A DNA stretch of 15,796 nucleotides from PFJX01 sp031426735 (GTDB taxonomy: Bacteria; Pseudomonadota; Gammaproteobacteria; Burkholderiales; Thiobacillaceae). The stretch covers positions 1-15,796 of the forward strand of contig JASJPK010000072.1 in assembly GCA_031426735.1 (NCBI GenBank), read 5' to 3'. The notes below the pieces were generated by a model that had not been told where the DNA came from, made no database searches, and saw only the letters and a program-made list of their open reading frames with translations. Of this stretch, positions 1 to 7,404 are shown piece after piece (the stretch's first letter is position 1; each line of letters opens with the position of its first letter). The translations under genes were made by a program, and so were the position numbers.

Positions 1-426
1 ATGAAAGACCAGGCCATCGTCTGCAACATCGGCCACTTCGACAACGAAATCGACGTCGCCTCGGTGGAAGGTTACGAGTGGGAAGAAATCAAACCCCAGG
101 TCGATCACATCATCTTCCCGGACGGCCACCGCATCATCCTGCTCGCCAAGGGCCGCCTGGTGAATCTCGGCTGCGCCACCGGCCACCCGTCTTACGTGAT
201 GTCGTCCAGCTTCGCCAACCAGACCATCGCCCAGATCGAACTGTTCACGCGGACTGCCGACTACCCGGTCGGCGTCTACACGCTGCCGAAACACCTGGAC
301 GAAAAAGTCGCGCGTCTGCAATTGCGCAAACTGAACGCACAATTGACCGAACTGAGCGACCAGCAAGCCGCCTACATCGGCGTGCCGAAGACCGGCCCGT
401 ACAAGGCCGAGCATTACCGCTACTAA
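1..426 (+). CDS. ahcY: Adenosylhomocysteinase, C-terminal part
   Basis: This is the last 141 residues of S-adenosylhomocysteine hydrolase, the cytosolic NAD-dependent enzyme that splits S-adenosylhomocysteine into adenosine and homocysteine and so clears the product of SAM-dependent methylation. The frame is open from base 1, and the family is about 430-470 residues long, so the gene starts outside the window; the ATG at base 1 is an internal Met. The sequence shows the family's conserved CNIGHFDNEID and ATGHPSYVMS.SFANQ blocks. It ends in PYKAEHYRY, the C-terminal tail whose Lys and Tyr contact NAD of the neighbouring subunit in known structures. Stop TAA lies at 424-426, and an intrinsic terminator follows within 25 bases, so nothing downstream is co-transcribed. 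Identification is firm. Confidence 0.97.
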   Translation: MKDQAIVCNIGHFDNEIDVASVEGYEWEEIKPQVDHIIFPDGHRIILLAKGRLVNLGCATGHPSYVMSSSFANQTIAQIELFTRTADYPVGVYTLPKHLDEKVARLQLRKLNAQLTELSDQQAAYIGVPKTGPYKAEHYRY

Positions 427-446
427 GCGTTAGCCCACTGAACGCG

Positions 447-484
447 AAGGCCGTTACCTGAAAGGTAACGGCCTTTTTGTTTTG
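447..484 (+). terminator. Rho-independent terminator of ahcY
   Basis: A perfect 13-base-pair stem (447-459 with 463-475) has a three-base loop (GAA) and is followed by a T-rich run (TTTGTTTTG). It starts 21 bases after the ahcY stop. The opposite strand has no T-run after the stem, so it should act only for ahcY and not for the convergent xerC. Confidence 0.93.
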
Positions 485-518
485 TGCCGCATCACCTGCG
501 CGTGGATTGAGTGTTGAC

Positions 519-537
519 CGGTGCGCATGGCGCACCG
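519..537 (-). terminator. Weak hairpin after xerC
   Basis: A perfect 8-base-pair GC-rich stem (519-526 with 530-537) with a three-base ATG loop sits 16 bases beyond the xerC stop. Neither strand has a U-tract after it. It may slow polymerase or protect the xerC mRNA end, but it is not a classical intrinsic terminator. Confidence 0.35.
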
Positions 538-552
538 ATTGAGGCCGACCAG

Positions 553-1446
553 CTACTTCTTCTTCGCCCTTGGATGCGCCTGGTCGTACACCTGGCTCAG
601 ATGCTGGAAATCCAGATGCGTGTAGATCTGCGTCGTCGACAGGCTGGCGTGGCCCAGCATTTCCTGCACCGCGCGCAAGTCGCCGGACGACTGCAACACG
701 TGGCTGGCGAAGGCATGACGGAGCGCATGCGGATGCATGTGCGCAGTTATCCCCTGGCGCAGCGCCAGTTGCTTTAACGCCTGGGCCAATACCGTCGCGG
801 AAATACGCGCGCCACGCGCACCGACGAACAAGGCCTGCGTATCGGCGCGGGCGACATTGGCGCGCAGCGCCAACCAACTCTGTACCGCCAGCACCGCTTT
901 CTGGCCGACCGGCACCACGCGCATGCGCGAGCCCTTGCCGGTCACGGTGACTTCGCCACCGGCCAGGTCGAGCCCGCCGATATCCAGCCCGATCAACTCC
1001 GCACGCCGCAAACCGGCCGAATACATCAACTCGAACATGGCCAGGTCGCGCACCGCCCAGACATCGTCCGGCGCAGCTTCGAGCAGGTGCGCCATCGCGT
1101 CGACCGAGGGCGCATTGGGCAATTTCTTCTCGCTCTTCGGCGGCCGCAAACCTAGGCAGGGATTCGCCTGCAGCACATTTTGCCGCGCCAGATAATTGAA
1201 GAAACTGCGCCAGGCCGACAGCGTGCGCGCCAGCGTTTTCGCCTGCAGACCCTTGCCGTGCAAGATGGCGAGCGCGCGGCGGATGTCGTGCGAGGTCAGG
1301 CTGGCCGGCTCGACTTCGCCGACCCGTTCGAGCAGATGGCGCAGATCGAAGGTGTAGGTGGCGACCGTGGCCGGGCTATATTGACGCGCCGCCAGCGCGG
1401 TCAGGAAGGCGACGATGGCGGTCGACAGCGGGCCTTCCGCTTGCAT
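553..1446 (-). CDS. xerC: Tyrosine recombinase XerC
   Basis: This is a 297-residue site-specific tyrosine recombinase that, with XerD, resolves chromosome dimers at dif. An N-terminal SAM-like core-binding domain (about 5-90) precedes the catalytic domain (about 110-290). All active-site residues are visible: Arg147 in AGLRRAEL, Lys171, His240 and Arg243 in HPHALRH, His266 in MLGHAS, and the nucleophile Tyr275 in TTQIYTH. The length and the spacing of H240/R243/H266/Y275 match E. coli XerC, which argues for housekeeping XerC and not a phage or integron integrase. The ATG at 1446 is chosen because a GAGGGG ribosome-binding site lies just before it; that site is part of a repeat element. The gene is last in the dapF > DUF484 > xerC group and converges on ahcY. 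Confidence 0.95.
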   Translation of the reverse strand: MQAEGPLSTAIVAFLTALAARQYSPATVATYTFDLRHLLERVGEVEPASLTSHDIRRALAILHGKGLQAKTLARTLSAWRSFFNYLARQNVLQANPCLGLRPPKSEKKLPNAPSVDAMAHLLEAAPDDVWAVRDLAMFELMYSAGLRRAELIGLDIGGLDLAGGEVTVTGKGSRMRVVPVGQKAVLAVQSWLALRANVARADTQALFVGARGARISATVLAQALKQLALRQGITAHMHPHALRHAFASHVLQSSGDLRAVQEMLGHASLSTTQIYTHLDFQHLSQVYDQAHPRAKKK

Positions 1447-1448
1447 TA

Positions 1449-1548
1449 CCCCTCACCCCCAACCCCTCTGATGAAGCTCCTAAGCAACCGACTAGGCAAG
1501 CAAAGAGCGCCTGCCAAGGCTCTGCTTATCCCGCTTGCGGGAGAGGGG
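1449..1548. repeat. Split palindromic intergenic repeat
   Basis: The 132-base gap between DUF484 and xerC holds a C-rich repeat (CCCTCACCCCCAACCCCTCT type) of a kind scattered between genes in many proteobacteria. Its palindrome is broken. CCCCTCT at 1463-1469 is complementary to AGAGGGG at 1542-1548, and TCCCGC/GCGGGA (1529-1534 with 1537-1542) forms the inner stem. A 59-base segment (1470-1528) separates the two halves of the left arm. Without it, the arms would make a continuous 12-base-pair hairpin with a TT loop. The segment itself can pair roughly, AAGCAAAGAGC with GCTCTGCTT. A separate 6-base-pair hairpin (1558-1563 with 1567-1572) stands just after the DUF484 stop. Confidence 0.7.
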
Positions 1549-1578
1549 AGCGTCAAGCGTCGCTTTGCGACGTTCACC

Positions 1579-2238
1579 TCAAAGAAAGCGCGAAATCGCC
1601 GCGCCGCTCAGTTCCGCCAGCCAGGTCAGGTACAGCGTGCCCATCTCCGGGTAGAACCGTTTGACGTCTTCCGAGGAGAGCACCAGCAAGCCGTTCATGT
1701 TTTCCTCGCGTAGCGGCGCCAGCGCGAAGGATTTCTGATTGGCGCCGATCGGGCCGAACCAGGCGCGGATTTCGTCCGGCGCATCGGCACCGCAACGCGG
1801 TTGGGTCAGGCCGGTCATCAACACTTTGATATCGGCGCTGACCGGCGCGAATTCCGGCATGCCGGCGGCACCCGCCGGCGGCAGATCGGCCCAGACACGG
1901 AGCGTGCTGTGCGGGATCGCGAAGCTCTCGGACAGGTTCAGCGCCAACGACTGGAACACCGCCTCCAGGCTGCGCGCATGCATCAGATCGAGCGCGACCT
2001 TGTGCAACTTGTCGCCGATGGCATCGTTCTCCTCGGCGAACTGGATGAACTCGCGCAACTTCAACTCCAGCCCGCGCGACTTGTCGCGTAGCGCCAGCAC
2101 CTGCCGCTCGCCCAGCGAAATCGCCTGATTGCCGTAGGGATGCGGCACGCTGATTTCGGTCAGCAATTCGGGATGCCCGGCGAAGAAATCCGGGTTGAGT
2201 TTGAGAAATTCGCCGATCTGCTCGGGGGTGATGTTCAT
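1579..2238 (-). CDS. DUF484 family protein (GAF-like)
   Basis: This 219-residue cytosolic protein belongs to the DUF484 family, whose exact function is unknown; the C-terminal half is a GAF-like fold. The hallmark N-terminus is present: helices with FLKLNPDFFAGHPELL (about 11-26), then PHPYGNQAISLGERQ (32-46), followed by a charged, coiled-coil-prone stretch to about residue 90. The GAF-like part runs from about 90 to 215. The ATG at 2238 overlaps the dapF stop by four bases (ATGA), so translation is probably coupled to dapF. A DUF484 gene between dapF and xerC is the usual arrangement in proteobacteria, and it is often suggested to relate to cell-wall or chromosome-end processes, though I know of no proven role. 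Confidence 0.92.
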   Translation of the reverse strand: MNITPEQIGEFLKLNPDFFAGHPELLTEISVPHPYGNQAISLGERQVLALRDKSRGLELKLREFIQFAEENDAIGDKLHKVALDLMHARSLEAVFQSLALNLSESFAIPHSTLRVWADLPPAGAAGMPEFAPVSADIKVLMTGLTQPRCGADAPDEIRAWFGPIGANQKSFALAPLREENMNGLLVLSSEDVKRFYPEMGTLYLTWLAELSGAAISRFL

Positions 2239-3065
2239 AGTTCGATCTCGCCTTGAAATACGGTAACGGCCGGGCCGGTCAGAAAGACATGGCTTCCCGC
2301 CCCCGCCCAGCTGATGGAAAGGTCGCCGCCGCGGGTGTGGACTTGCACCGTGGCAGCCAGCAAACCGCGCGCAATGCCGGCGACGACGGCGGCGCAGGCG
2401 CCGGTGCCGCAGGCCAGGGTTTCGCCGCTGCCGCGCTCGAACACGCGCAAGCGGATTTGATTGCGGTCGACGATCTGCATGAAACCGACATTGACCCGTT
2501 GCGGGAAGCTCAGGTGATGTTCGAGCAGCGGCCCCAGTTCGGCCACCGGCGCGGCATCGGCGTCCTCGACCAGCCAGACCGCGTGCGGGTTACCCATCGA
2601 GACGGCGGAAATTTCCAGCTCGCGCCCCGCCACATCGAGGCGGTAAGTCGGCGCGCGCGCCGGCGCGACGAACGGAATTTCGGCCGGCTCGAAGCGCGGT
2701 GGTCCCATGTCGACGGTGACGCGGCCATCGTCTTCCAGCTTCGGCACGATGACGCCGGACGCCGTTTCGACGCGGATTTCGCGTTTCGGTGTCAGCCCCT
2801 GCTCATGCACGAAACGCACGAAACAACGCGCGCCGTTGCCGCATTGCTGCACCTCGCCGCCGTCGGCATTGAAGATGCGGTAGCGGAAATCGCAATCGGG
2901 CCGGGTTGCCGCCTGCACCAACAGAATCTGGTCGCAGCCGACGCCGAAATGGCGGTCGGCCAGCGCCTGATACTGCTCGGGCGAGAGGTCGATGGTTTGA
3001 TTGATGCCGTCCAGCACGACAAAGTCGTTGCCGGCGCCGTGCATCTTGGTGAACTTGAGTTTCAT
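2235..3065 (-). CDS. dapF: Diaminopimelate epimerase
   Basis: This 276-residue cofactor-free racemase converts LL- to meso-diaminopimelate for lysine and peptidoglycan synthesis in the cytosol. The two catalytic cysteines are present in their conserved settings: Cys75 in QQCGNGARC and Cys219 in ERGSGETLACGTGAC. The N-terminal KMHGAGNDFVVLD block is also intact, and the length is typical. The ATG at 3065 gives the family's normal start, but no Shine-Dalgarno sequence precedes it. A GATAAT hexamer lies 6 bases upstream of the ATG (minus strand), so a leaderless or very short leader transcript is possible, although no good -35 box is seen. The stop overlaps the DUF484 start. The 76-base gap to nhaD separates this group from the next. 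Confidence 0.96.
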   Translation of the reverse strand: MKLKFTKMHGAGNDFVVLDGINQTIDLSPEQYQALADRHFGVGCDQILLVQAATRPDCDFRYRIFNADGGEVQQCGNGARCFVRFVHEQGLTPKREIRVETASGVIVPKLEDDGRVTVDMGPPRFEPAEIPFVAPARAPTYRLDVAGRELEISAVSMGNPHAVWLVEDADAAPVAELGPLLEHHLSFPQRVNVGFMQIVDRNQIRLRVFERGSGETLACGTGACAAVVAGIARGLLAATVQVHTRGGDLSISWAGAGSHVFLTGPAVTVFQGEIEL

Positions 3066-3107
3066 GGCGCGATTATCGGGCAGATGGGGGTGGGCATGGA
3101 ACTCATT

Positions 3108-3128
3108 AGCCGGCCATGGCAGCCGGCT
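3108..3128. other. Hairpin between nhaD and dapF
   Basis: A 7-base-pair stem AGCCGGC/GCCGGCT (3108-3114 with 3122-3128) with a 7-base loop sits 13 bases past the nhaD stop on the minus strand. No T-run follows, so it is at best a weak terminator for nhaD. It also lies upstream of dapF. Confidence 0.3.
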
Positions 3129-3141
3129 TGGGCGGCTTTCT

Positions 3142-4557
3142 TCAGAACGCCGCGCTGTTCAACCAGAGATGCGTGTAGATGCTGGCGACATAGCCCGCCG
3201 CGATAGCCGGCAACCATTTCAGATGGCCGAAGAAGGTATAGACGCCGCGCGCCTGTCCCATCAACGCGACGCCGGCGGCGGAACCGATCGAGAGCATCGA
3301 ACCGCCGACGCCGGCGGTCAGGGTGACCAGCATCCACTGGCCGATCGACATGTCCGGCAGCATCGTCAACACCGCGAACATCACCGGTATGTTGTCGACC
3401 ACCGCCGACAAGAGCCCCACGGTGACATTGGCCGCCGTCGCGCCCCAGCCGAGATACATGCTCTCCGACAACAGCGCGAGGTAGCCGATGAAACCCAGCC
3501 CGCCGACGCACATCACGACGCCGTAAAAGAAGAACAGCGTGTCCCACTCGGCGCGCGCCACGCTGCGGAAAATATCGAACGCAACCGGACTGGACTGCGC
3601 TTCGTTGTCCTGGCCAGTCGGTGCATGGCTTTCGCCGGTGCGCTTCAGGAGATAGGAAAAGAATTGCAGATAGGCCATACCGGTCAGCATGCCGAGCACC
3701 GGCGGCAGGTGCAGGAAATTGTGAAAGCTGACCGCGGTGACGATGGTCAGCAGGAACAACACGACGATAGTCATGGCGCCCCGTTTCATGCCCACCATCG
3801 CGCCGCCCGGCTCTGGCTTGCCGTTGGGGACGGCGAAACTCATCGCGATGGCCGGCACCAGCCAGTTGACCAGCGACGGGATGAACAACATGAAGAAAGT
3901 CCAGAAATCGATGCCGCCGTTGCTGGCCTGGATGTTCTTCTGCCAGACCATCAGCGTCGTGATATCGCCGAACGGGCTGAACGCGCCGCCGGCATTGGCG
4001 GCGACCACGATATTGATGCACGACAGCAGCACAAAACGCTGATTGGAACCGCCCACCGCCATCACCACGGCGGCCATCAGCAGCGCGGTGGTCAGGTTGT
4101 CGGCCACCGGCGAAATGAAAAACGCCAGCACACCGGTCACCCAGAACAGCGTCTTCAGGCTGAAGCCCTTGCGGATCAGCCAGGAACGCAACGCCTCGAA
4201 CACATGGCGCTCTTCCATGGCGTTGATGTAGGTCATCGCCACCAGCAGGAACAGCATCAGCTCGGCGTATTCCTCCAGCGTATGGCGTACCGCGATCCCC
4301 GCGCCATGCGGCATGCCGTTCTGCACATAGATCCAGCCGATCAGGCCCCAGATCACCCCGGCGGCAAGCATCACCGGTTTGGATTTGCGCAGCTGGGTGA
4401 ACTCCTCCGCCATCACCAGCAGATAGGCGACGACGAAAATCGCCAGCGCGGCGATGCCGATCCAATGGCCGGTCAGATCGAGACGCTCGCCGTCTGCGCC
4501 GGCATGGGCCAGAGCAGGAATGAACAACATGGCCAGGATGGACACAATACGGAACAC
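3142..4557 (-). CDS. nhaD: NhaD-type Na+/H+ antiporter
   Basis: This polytopic inner-membrane antiporter of the ion transporter superfamily probably expels Na+ (or Li+) in exchange for H+. It has about 12-13 hydrophobic segments over 471 residues, the usual NhaD size. Conserved family blocks are FISPVADNLTT (147-157), AANAGGAFSPFGDITT (186-201) and the second half's AVVDNIPVMFAVL (385-397); each has Asp/Asn residues expected in the ion path. The N-terminus looks like a signal sequence ending in ALAHA. The start is a GTG at 4557, chosen because GGAG lies 8 bases upstream and the open frame before it would overlap the DUF454 gene with non-membrane sequence. It is the last gene of the dsbB > DsbA-like > DUF454 > nhaD group, 77 bases after DUF454. 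Confidence 0.93.
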   Translation of the reverse strand: MFRIVSILAMLFIPALAHAGADGERLDLTGHWIGIAALAIFVVAYLLVMAEEFTQLRKSKPVMLAAGVIWGLIGWIYVQNGMPHGAGIAVRHTLEEYAELMLFLLVAMTYINAMEERHVFEALRSWLIRKGFSLKTLFWVTGVLAFFISPVADNLTTALLMAAVVMAVGGSNQRFVLLSCINIVVAANAGGAFSPFGDITTLMVWQKNIQASNGGIDFWTFFMLFIPSLVNWLVPAIAMSFAVPNGKPEPGGAMVGMKRGAMTIVVLFLLTIVTAVSFHNFLHLPPVLGMLTGMAYLQFFSYLLKRTGESHAPTGQDNEAQSSPVAFDIFRSVARAEWDTLFFFYGVVMCVGGLGFIGYLALLSESMYLGWGATAANVTVGLLSAVVDNIPVMFAVLTMLPDMSIGQWMLVTLTAGVGGSMLSIGSAAGVALMGQARGVYTFFGHLKWLPAIAAGYVASIYTHLWLNSAAF

Positions 4558-4634
4558 GGGGATTTCTCCAGTTGAGGGCGGGTGCGGCGGAATTTTGGCT
4601 TGCGAGCGCTGGGCGTCTGCCTGCGCGGAAATTG

Positions 4635-5090
4635 TCAGGGCATGCGCTCCTCGCCCGGGCGTTGCGTTACCGCGTCGCTCCTTGGCGTCGTCTCGCGCAC
4701 CGGCACGCGCCACAGAAAAAACAGCAGCGCCAGGCCCAGCGCCGCCAACATGACGCGGTGCCATGCCGAATCCATCGCCACCATGGAACTGCCGAACGAG
4801 ACCAGCATCAGCAGATAGGCCCAGTGCTTGGCCCGGCGCGGCATGGCCCGATGCGTTTGCCAGGCGTCGATGATCGGGCCGGCGATGCGGTGCCGCATCA
4901 GATAACCGTGGACGCGGCTCGAACTGCGCGCGAAGCACGCCGCCGCCAGCAGGATGAACGGCGTCGTCGGCAGCAATGGCAGCACGATCCCGGCCACCCC
5001 CAAAGCCAGGGCGACGCAACCCGCGCCGAGGTAAACCAGGCGCAGCAGACGCGAGTCGTGCAGGCGCACAAGCGTGGAGGAAACGGCCAT
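4635..5090 (-). CDS. DUF454 (YbaN-like) inner-membrane protein
   Basis: This small membrane protein of 151 residues belongs to the DUF454/YbaN family, whose function is unknown. The family signature GIVLPLLPTTPFILLAA.CFARSS is clear (about 34-57), followed by RVHGYLMRHRIAGPIIDAW (59-77). Hydrophobic segments lie at about 17-50 (two, split by the LPTTP turn) and 90-128 (two). The ATG at 5090 is the only sensible start: it lies 8 bases after the stop of the DsbA-like gene, and the sequence before it in frame belongs to that gene. No strong Shine-Dalgarno is visible, so expression may depend on coupling with the upstream gene. The C-terminal 20 residues are polar. Its place between a disulfide pair and nhaD gives no firm clue to its role. 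Confidence 0.88.
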   Translation of the reverse strand: MAVSSTLVRLHDSRLLRLVYLGAGCVALALGVAGIVLPLLPTTPFILLAAACFARSSSRVHGYLMRHRIAGPIIDAWQTHRAMPRRAKHWAYLLMLVSFGSSMVAMDSAWHRVMLAALGLALLFFLWRVPVRETTPRSDAVTQRPGEERMP

Positions 5091-5098
5091 GCGACAGG

Positions 5099-5752
5099 CT
5101 ACTGGGGATATGCGGCAGCCAGTTCGGTATCCACCAGCGTCTTCAACTCTTCGTAGCCGAAACTCGGCAGCGGTTTGCCGTTGACGAAAAACTCGGGAGT
5201 CTTGGTGACGCCGAGCGCGCTCGCGTCGGCCAGATCCTGCGCGATCAGGCGGGCGATTTCCGGGCTGTTCATGTCGGCCTTGAGTTGCGCCAGATCGAGG
5301 CCGAGGCCTTCGATCTGCGGCCAGACGCGGTCCACCTGCACGACATGGTGCTCCACCCAGGCAGCCTGCGAGGACAGCAACGCTTCCAGGGTTTCCCAGT
5401 GTTTGCCCTGCTTGGCCGCCGCCAACAGCAGCGCCACGACCTGATCTGAATTCTGGTGGAACGGCGCGTAGCGCAGCACCAGATGGATCCGTTCCGGATG
5501 CGCGCCGAGCATTTCCTTGACCAGCGGATAGAAGCTGCGACAAGTTTCGCAAGCCGGATCGAGGAATTCCACGATGCGCACTTTGGCGTCGCTCTGGCCC
5601 AAGGCCGGCGCATGCTCGCGCACCAGGCCGGCACGATTCTGCTCTGCCAGTTGCCCGGCCTGTTCGGCTTGTTCGGACTTGAAGTAGAGCGTGCCGGCGA
5701 CAAAAGCCAGCAGCAGGACGACGACGGCGGAGATGAACAGGGTTTTCTTCAT
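5099..5752 (-). CDS. Membrane-anchored DsbA-family thioredoxin
   Basis: This is a 217-residue periplasmic thiol-disulfide oxidoreductase anchored by an N-terminal membrane helix (about 4-23), followed by a short charged linker and a thioredoxin-fold domain with the long helical insert of the DsbA family. The active site is Cys68-Glu-Thr-Cys71 in FLDPACETCRSFYP; the cis-Pro loop is Thr185-Pro186 in TKTPEFFVNG. CETC differs from the CPHC of classical DsbA, so redox potential and role (oxidase, reductase or isomerase) cannot be read from sequence. The ATG at 5752 overlaps the dsbB stop (ATGA), with AAGG 7 bases upstream. The tight coupling to dsbB suggests that dsbB re-oxidises it, like the BdbD/BdbC pairs. 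Family assignment is firm; the substrate is unknown. Confidence 0.92.
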   Translation of the reverse strand: MKKTLFISAVVVLLLAFVAGTLYFKSEQAEQAGQLAEQNRAGLVREHAPALGQSDAKVRIVEFLDPACETCRSFYPLVKEMLGAHPERIHLVLRYAPFHQNSDQVVALLLAAAKQGKHWETLEALLSSQAAWVEHHVVQVDRVWPQIEGLGLDLAQLKADMNSPEIARLIAQDLADASALGVTKTPEFFVNGKPLPSFGYEELKTLVDTELAAAYPQ

Positions 5753-6192
5753 TTGGCTACCTTGAAGTGGATCAATAACAGCGTCGCAACGATGGCGGAA
5801 AAAGCCAGCACGGACAACATCGGCAGGGTCAGGAAACCGAACCAGACCACCTGTTCCACGGAACAGGGCACGCCCTGAGTGCACGGCGTCATGCGTTCCG
5901 GAATCACCCCGCTCGCCACACCCCAATGGAACAAGGCCAACAACCAGCCGGCCAGCGCCAGCGGCAACGCGTAGCGCACGACGCGCCGATCGAACGGAAA
6001 CAGCCCCGCCGCCAGAATCAGCACCAGCGGAAACATGCAGATGCGCTGGTACCAGCACAGCACGCAAGGCGTGTAACCCATGACCTCACCGAGAAACAGC
6101 GCCGCCAGCGTCGACACGCCGGCCACCAGCCAGGCACCGAACACGAGTGCCCAGGCCTGGGCAGATGAAAACGGTGCTTGGTTGACGGACAT
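5749..6192 (-). CDS. dsbB: Disulfide bond formation protein, DsbB/BdbC type
   Basis: This is a four-helix inner-membrane quinone reductase of 147 residues that re-oxidises a periplasmic thioredoxin partner. Both cysteine pairs are present: Cys43-Val-Leu-Cys46 in TPCVLCWYQR, and Cys104/Cys110 in TPCTQGVPCS within the second periplasmic loop. Four hydrophobic segments lie at about 14-35, 51-66, 72-92 and 116-142. The CxxC-WYQR context and short length fit the BdbC-like branch better than E. coli DsbB. I prefer the ATG at 6192 because GAG lies 8 bases before it; an in-frame ATG at 6207 would add five residues but has no ribosome-binding site. It is the first gene of the group that ends in nhaD, so the promoter should lie upstream of 6192. 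Confidence 0.92.
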   Translation of the reverse strand: MSVNQAPFSSAQAWALVFGAWLVAGVSTLAALFLGEVMGYTPCVLCWYQRICMFPLVLILAAGLFPFDRRVVRYALPLALAGWLLALFHWGVASGVIPERMTPCTQGVPCSVEQVVWFGFLTLPMLSVLAFSAIVATLLLIHFKVAK

Positions 6193-6519
6193 CGGATTTT
6201 CTCGCATACGGCAGGGCTGCTGGGGAAGGAATCCTATCCTGAAAAAACGGCTTCCACGCTAAAGACCGAGCCGACATCCAGCTGATGCGTTCCGCCGCCG
6301 GGACGCAGCAACTCGGCCATCGGCTGCTTGAGTACGCCTTGCCATATTGCGGTGAAGCATCGGCAATGCGCTGCCCATCGAAGATCCGACTTCCGATCAG
6401 CTGGAAAATTTGGCCTGAACGCGTTCGAACAGCGCACTCAGGCGCGGAATTGCCGCAATGGTGGCTTGCCCCTGGAAAGCCCCTTCGGTTAACGTTGCCG
6501 AGTCTGCCTGGAGATAGCG
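6193..6519. other. Divergent intergenic region, dsbB / PhnD-like
   Basis: This stretch of about 327 bases separates dsbB (leftward) from the PhnD-like gene (rightward), so promoters for both groups must lie here. I see no convincing -35/-10 pair, strong hairpin or direct repeat. A GGAG ribosome-binding site for the rightward gene is at 6510-6513. Short open frames on both strands lack family resemblance or a ribosome-binding site. The region is long and moderately coding-like in composition, so a decayed gene is possible but unsupported. Confidence 0.5.
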
Positions 6520-7380
6520 ATGTCCACATTCGTTCAAGTTCTGCCGCGCGCCTGGCTGATATTTGCCTTCGCCCTGTCGCTCGTCACGCCCGCTGTCGCC
6601 AATGCGGCAAATTACAGCTTCGGCGTGCTGTCGCAACGTAGCCCGGTGCTGACGGCGGAATTCTGGAACCCGATCCTCGATTACGTTTCACGCCGTAGCG
6701 ATGTGCGGCTCGATTTGAAGATCACCCGCACCGCACCGGAATCGAACGCCGCCATCGCACGCGGCGAATACGACTTCGTCTATTCCAACACCATATTCCT
6801 GCCGACGACTTCGCTGCAGGCCTATCGCGTCATCCTGCGGCCCAAGGGCGAACCGATCCACGCCCAGATCGTCACGCTGGACGCTACGCCGATCCGCAGC
6901 CTGGCCGATCTGCACGAACATGAGGTCGGCTTCCCGTCGAAAGCCGCATTCGTCGGCTACGCCGTGCCGATGGAGCATCTGCTGCGCCAGGGCATCCGGG
7001 TCAGCCCTTTGTTCGGCGGCAATCAGGAAGGCATCATGGGGCAACTAAAAGCCGGCCGCGTGATCGCCGCCGGCGTCAACAGCCAGGTGATGCGCGCCTA
7101 TGCCGCGCGGGAAAATCTCAAATACCGGGTGTTGTGGGAATCGCCCGGCTTTCACAACCTGCCCATCGCCGCGCATCCGCGCGTGCCGACCGCTGCGGCC
7201 GAAGCCGTGCGCAAGACGCTGGCCGGCATGCCGGAAGACCCGGAAGGCAGAAAAATCCTGGCCGACACCGCTGCCGCGATCAAACAACAAGCGCCGTTCG
7301 GCTTCATTGCAGCCGATCAACGCGACTACCAGAACTACATCGACTTCTATCGCCATACCCTGGTGAAAGACATCGAATAA
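6520..7380 (+). CDS. PhnD-like periplasmic substrate-binding protein
   Basis: This 286-residue exported protein has the fold of phosphate/phosphonate ABC-transporter binding proteins (PhnD family). A signal peptide (about 1-29, ending AVANA) precedes YSFGVLSQRSP, the first strand of the type II binding fold. Typical family elements follow: NAAIARGEYDFVYSN (about 75-89), SLADLHEHEVGFPS and VIAAGVNSQVM, the last being the family's 'dependent variable supply' block. The ATG at 6520 has GGAG six bases upstream. No transporter ATPase or permease lies nearby; instead a membrane GGDEF/EAL gene starts 24 bases after its stop. A sensory role, passing a ligand signal to that protein, is therefore more likely than uptake. 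The ligand cannot be read from sequence. Confidence 0.88.
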   Translation: MSTFVQVLPRAWLIFAFALSLVTPAVANAANYSFGVLSQRSPVLTAEFWNPILDYVSRRSDVRLDLKITRTAPESNAAIARGEYDFVYSNTIFLPTTSLQAYRVILRPKGEPIHAQIVTLDATPIRSLADLHEHEVGFPSKAAFVGYAVPMEHLLRQGIRVSPLFGGNQEGIMGQLKAGRVIAAGVNSQVMRAYAARENLKYRVLWESPGFHNLPIAAHPRVPTAAAEAVRKTLAGMPEDPEGRKILADTAAAIKQQAPFGFIAADQRDYQNYIDFYRHTLVKDIE

Positions 7381-7404
7381 ACCTTCGACTGCGTACTAAA
7401 AAAC

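Noticed and set aside
3001..4575. Plus-strand open frame of 524 codons opposite nhaD
   Set aside because: Its product is rich in His, Gln and Arg with no fold signature; nhaD on the other strand has clear family motifs.
4558..5019. 154-residue N-terminal extension of the nhaD frame
   Set aside because: It overlaps the DUF454 gene, is Arg/Gly-rich and not membrane-like; the GTG at 4557 with GGAG upstream gives the normal NhaD length.
5753..6067. N-terminal extension of the DsbA-like frame
   Set aside because: It overlaps dsbB in another frame; the ATG at 5752 begins a standard membrane anchor and has a ribosome-binding site.
6234..6636. Two short minus-strand frames upstream of dsbB (67 and 79 codons)
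   Set aside because: No family resemblance or ribosome-binding site; one overlaps the start of the PhnD-like gene. A decayed gene is possible but cannot be supported.
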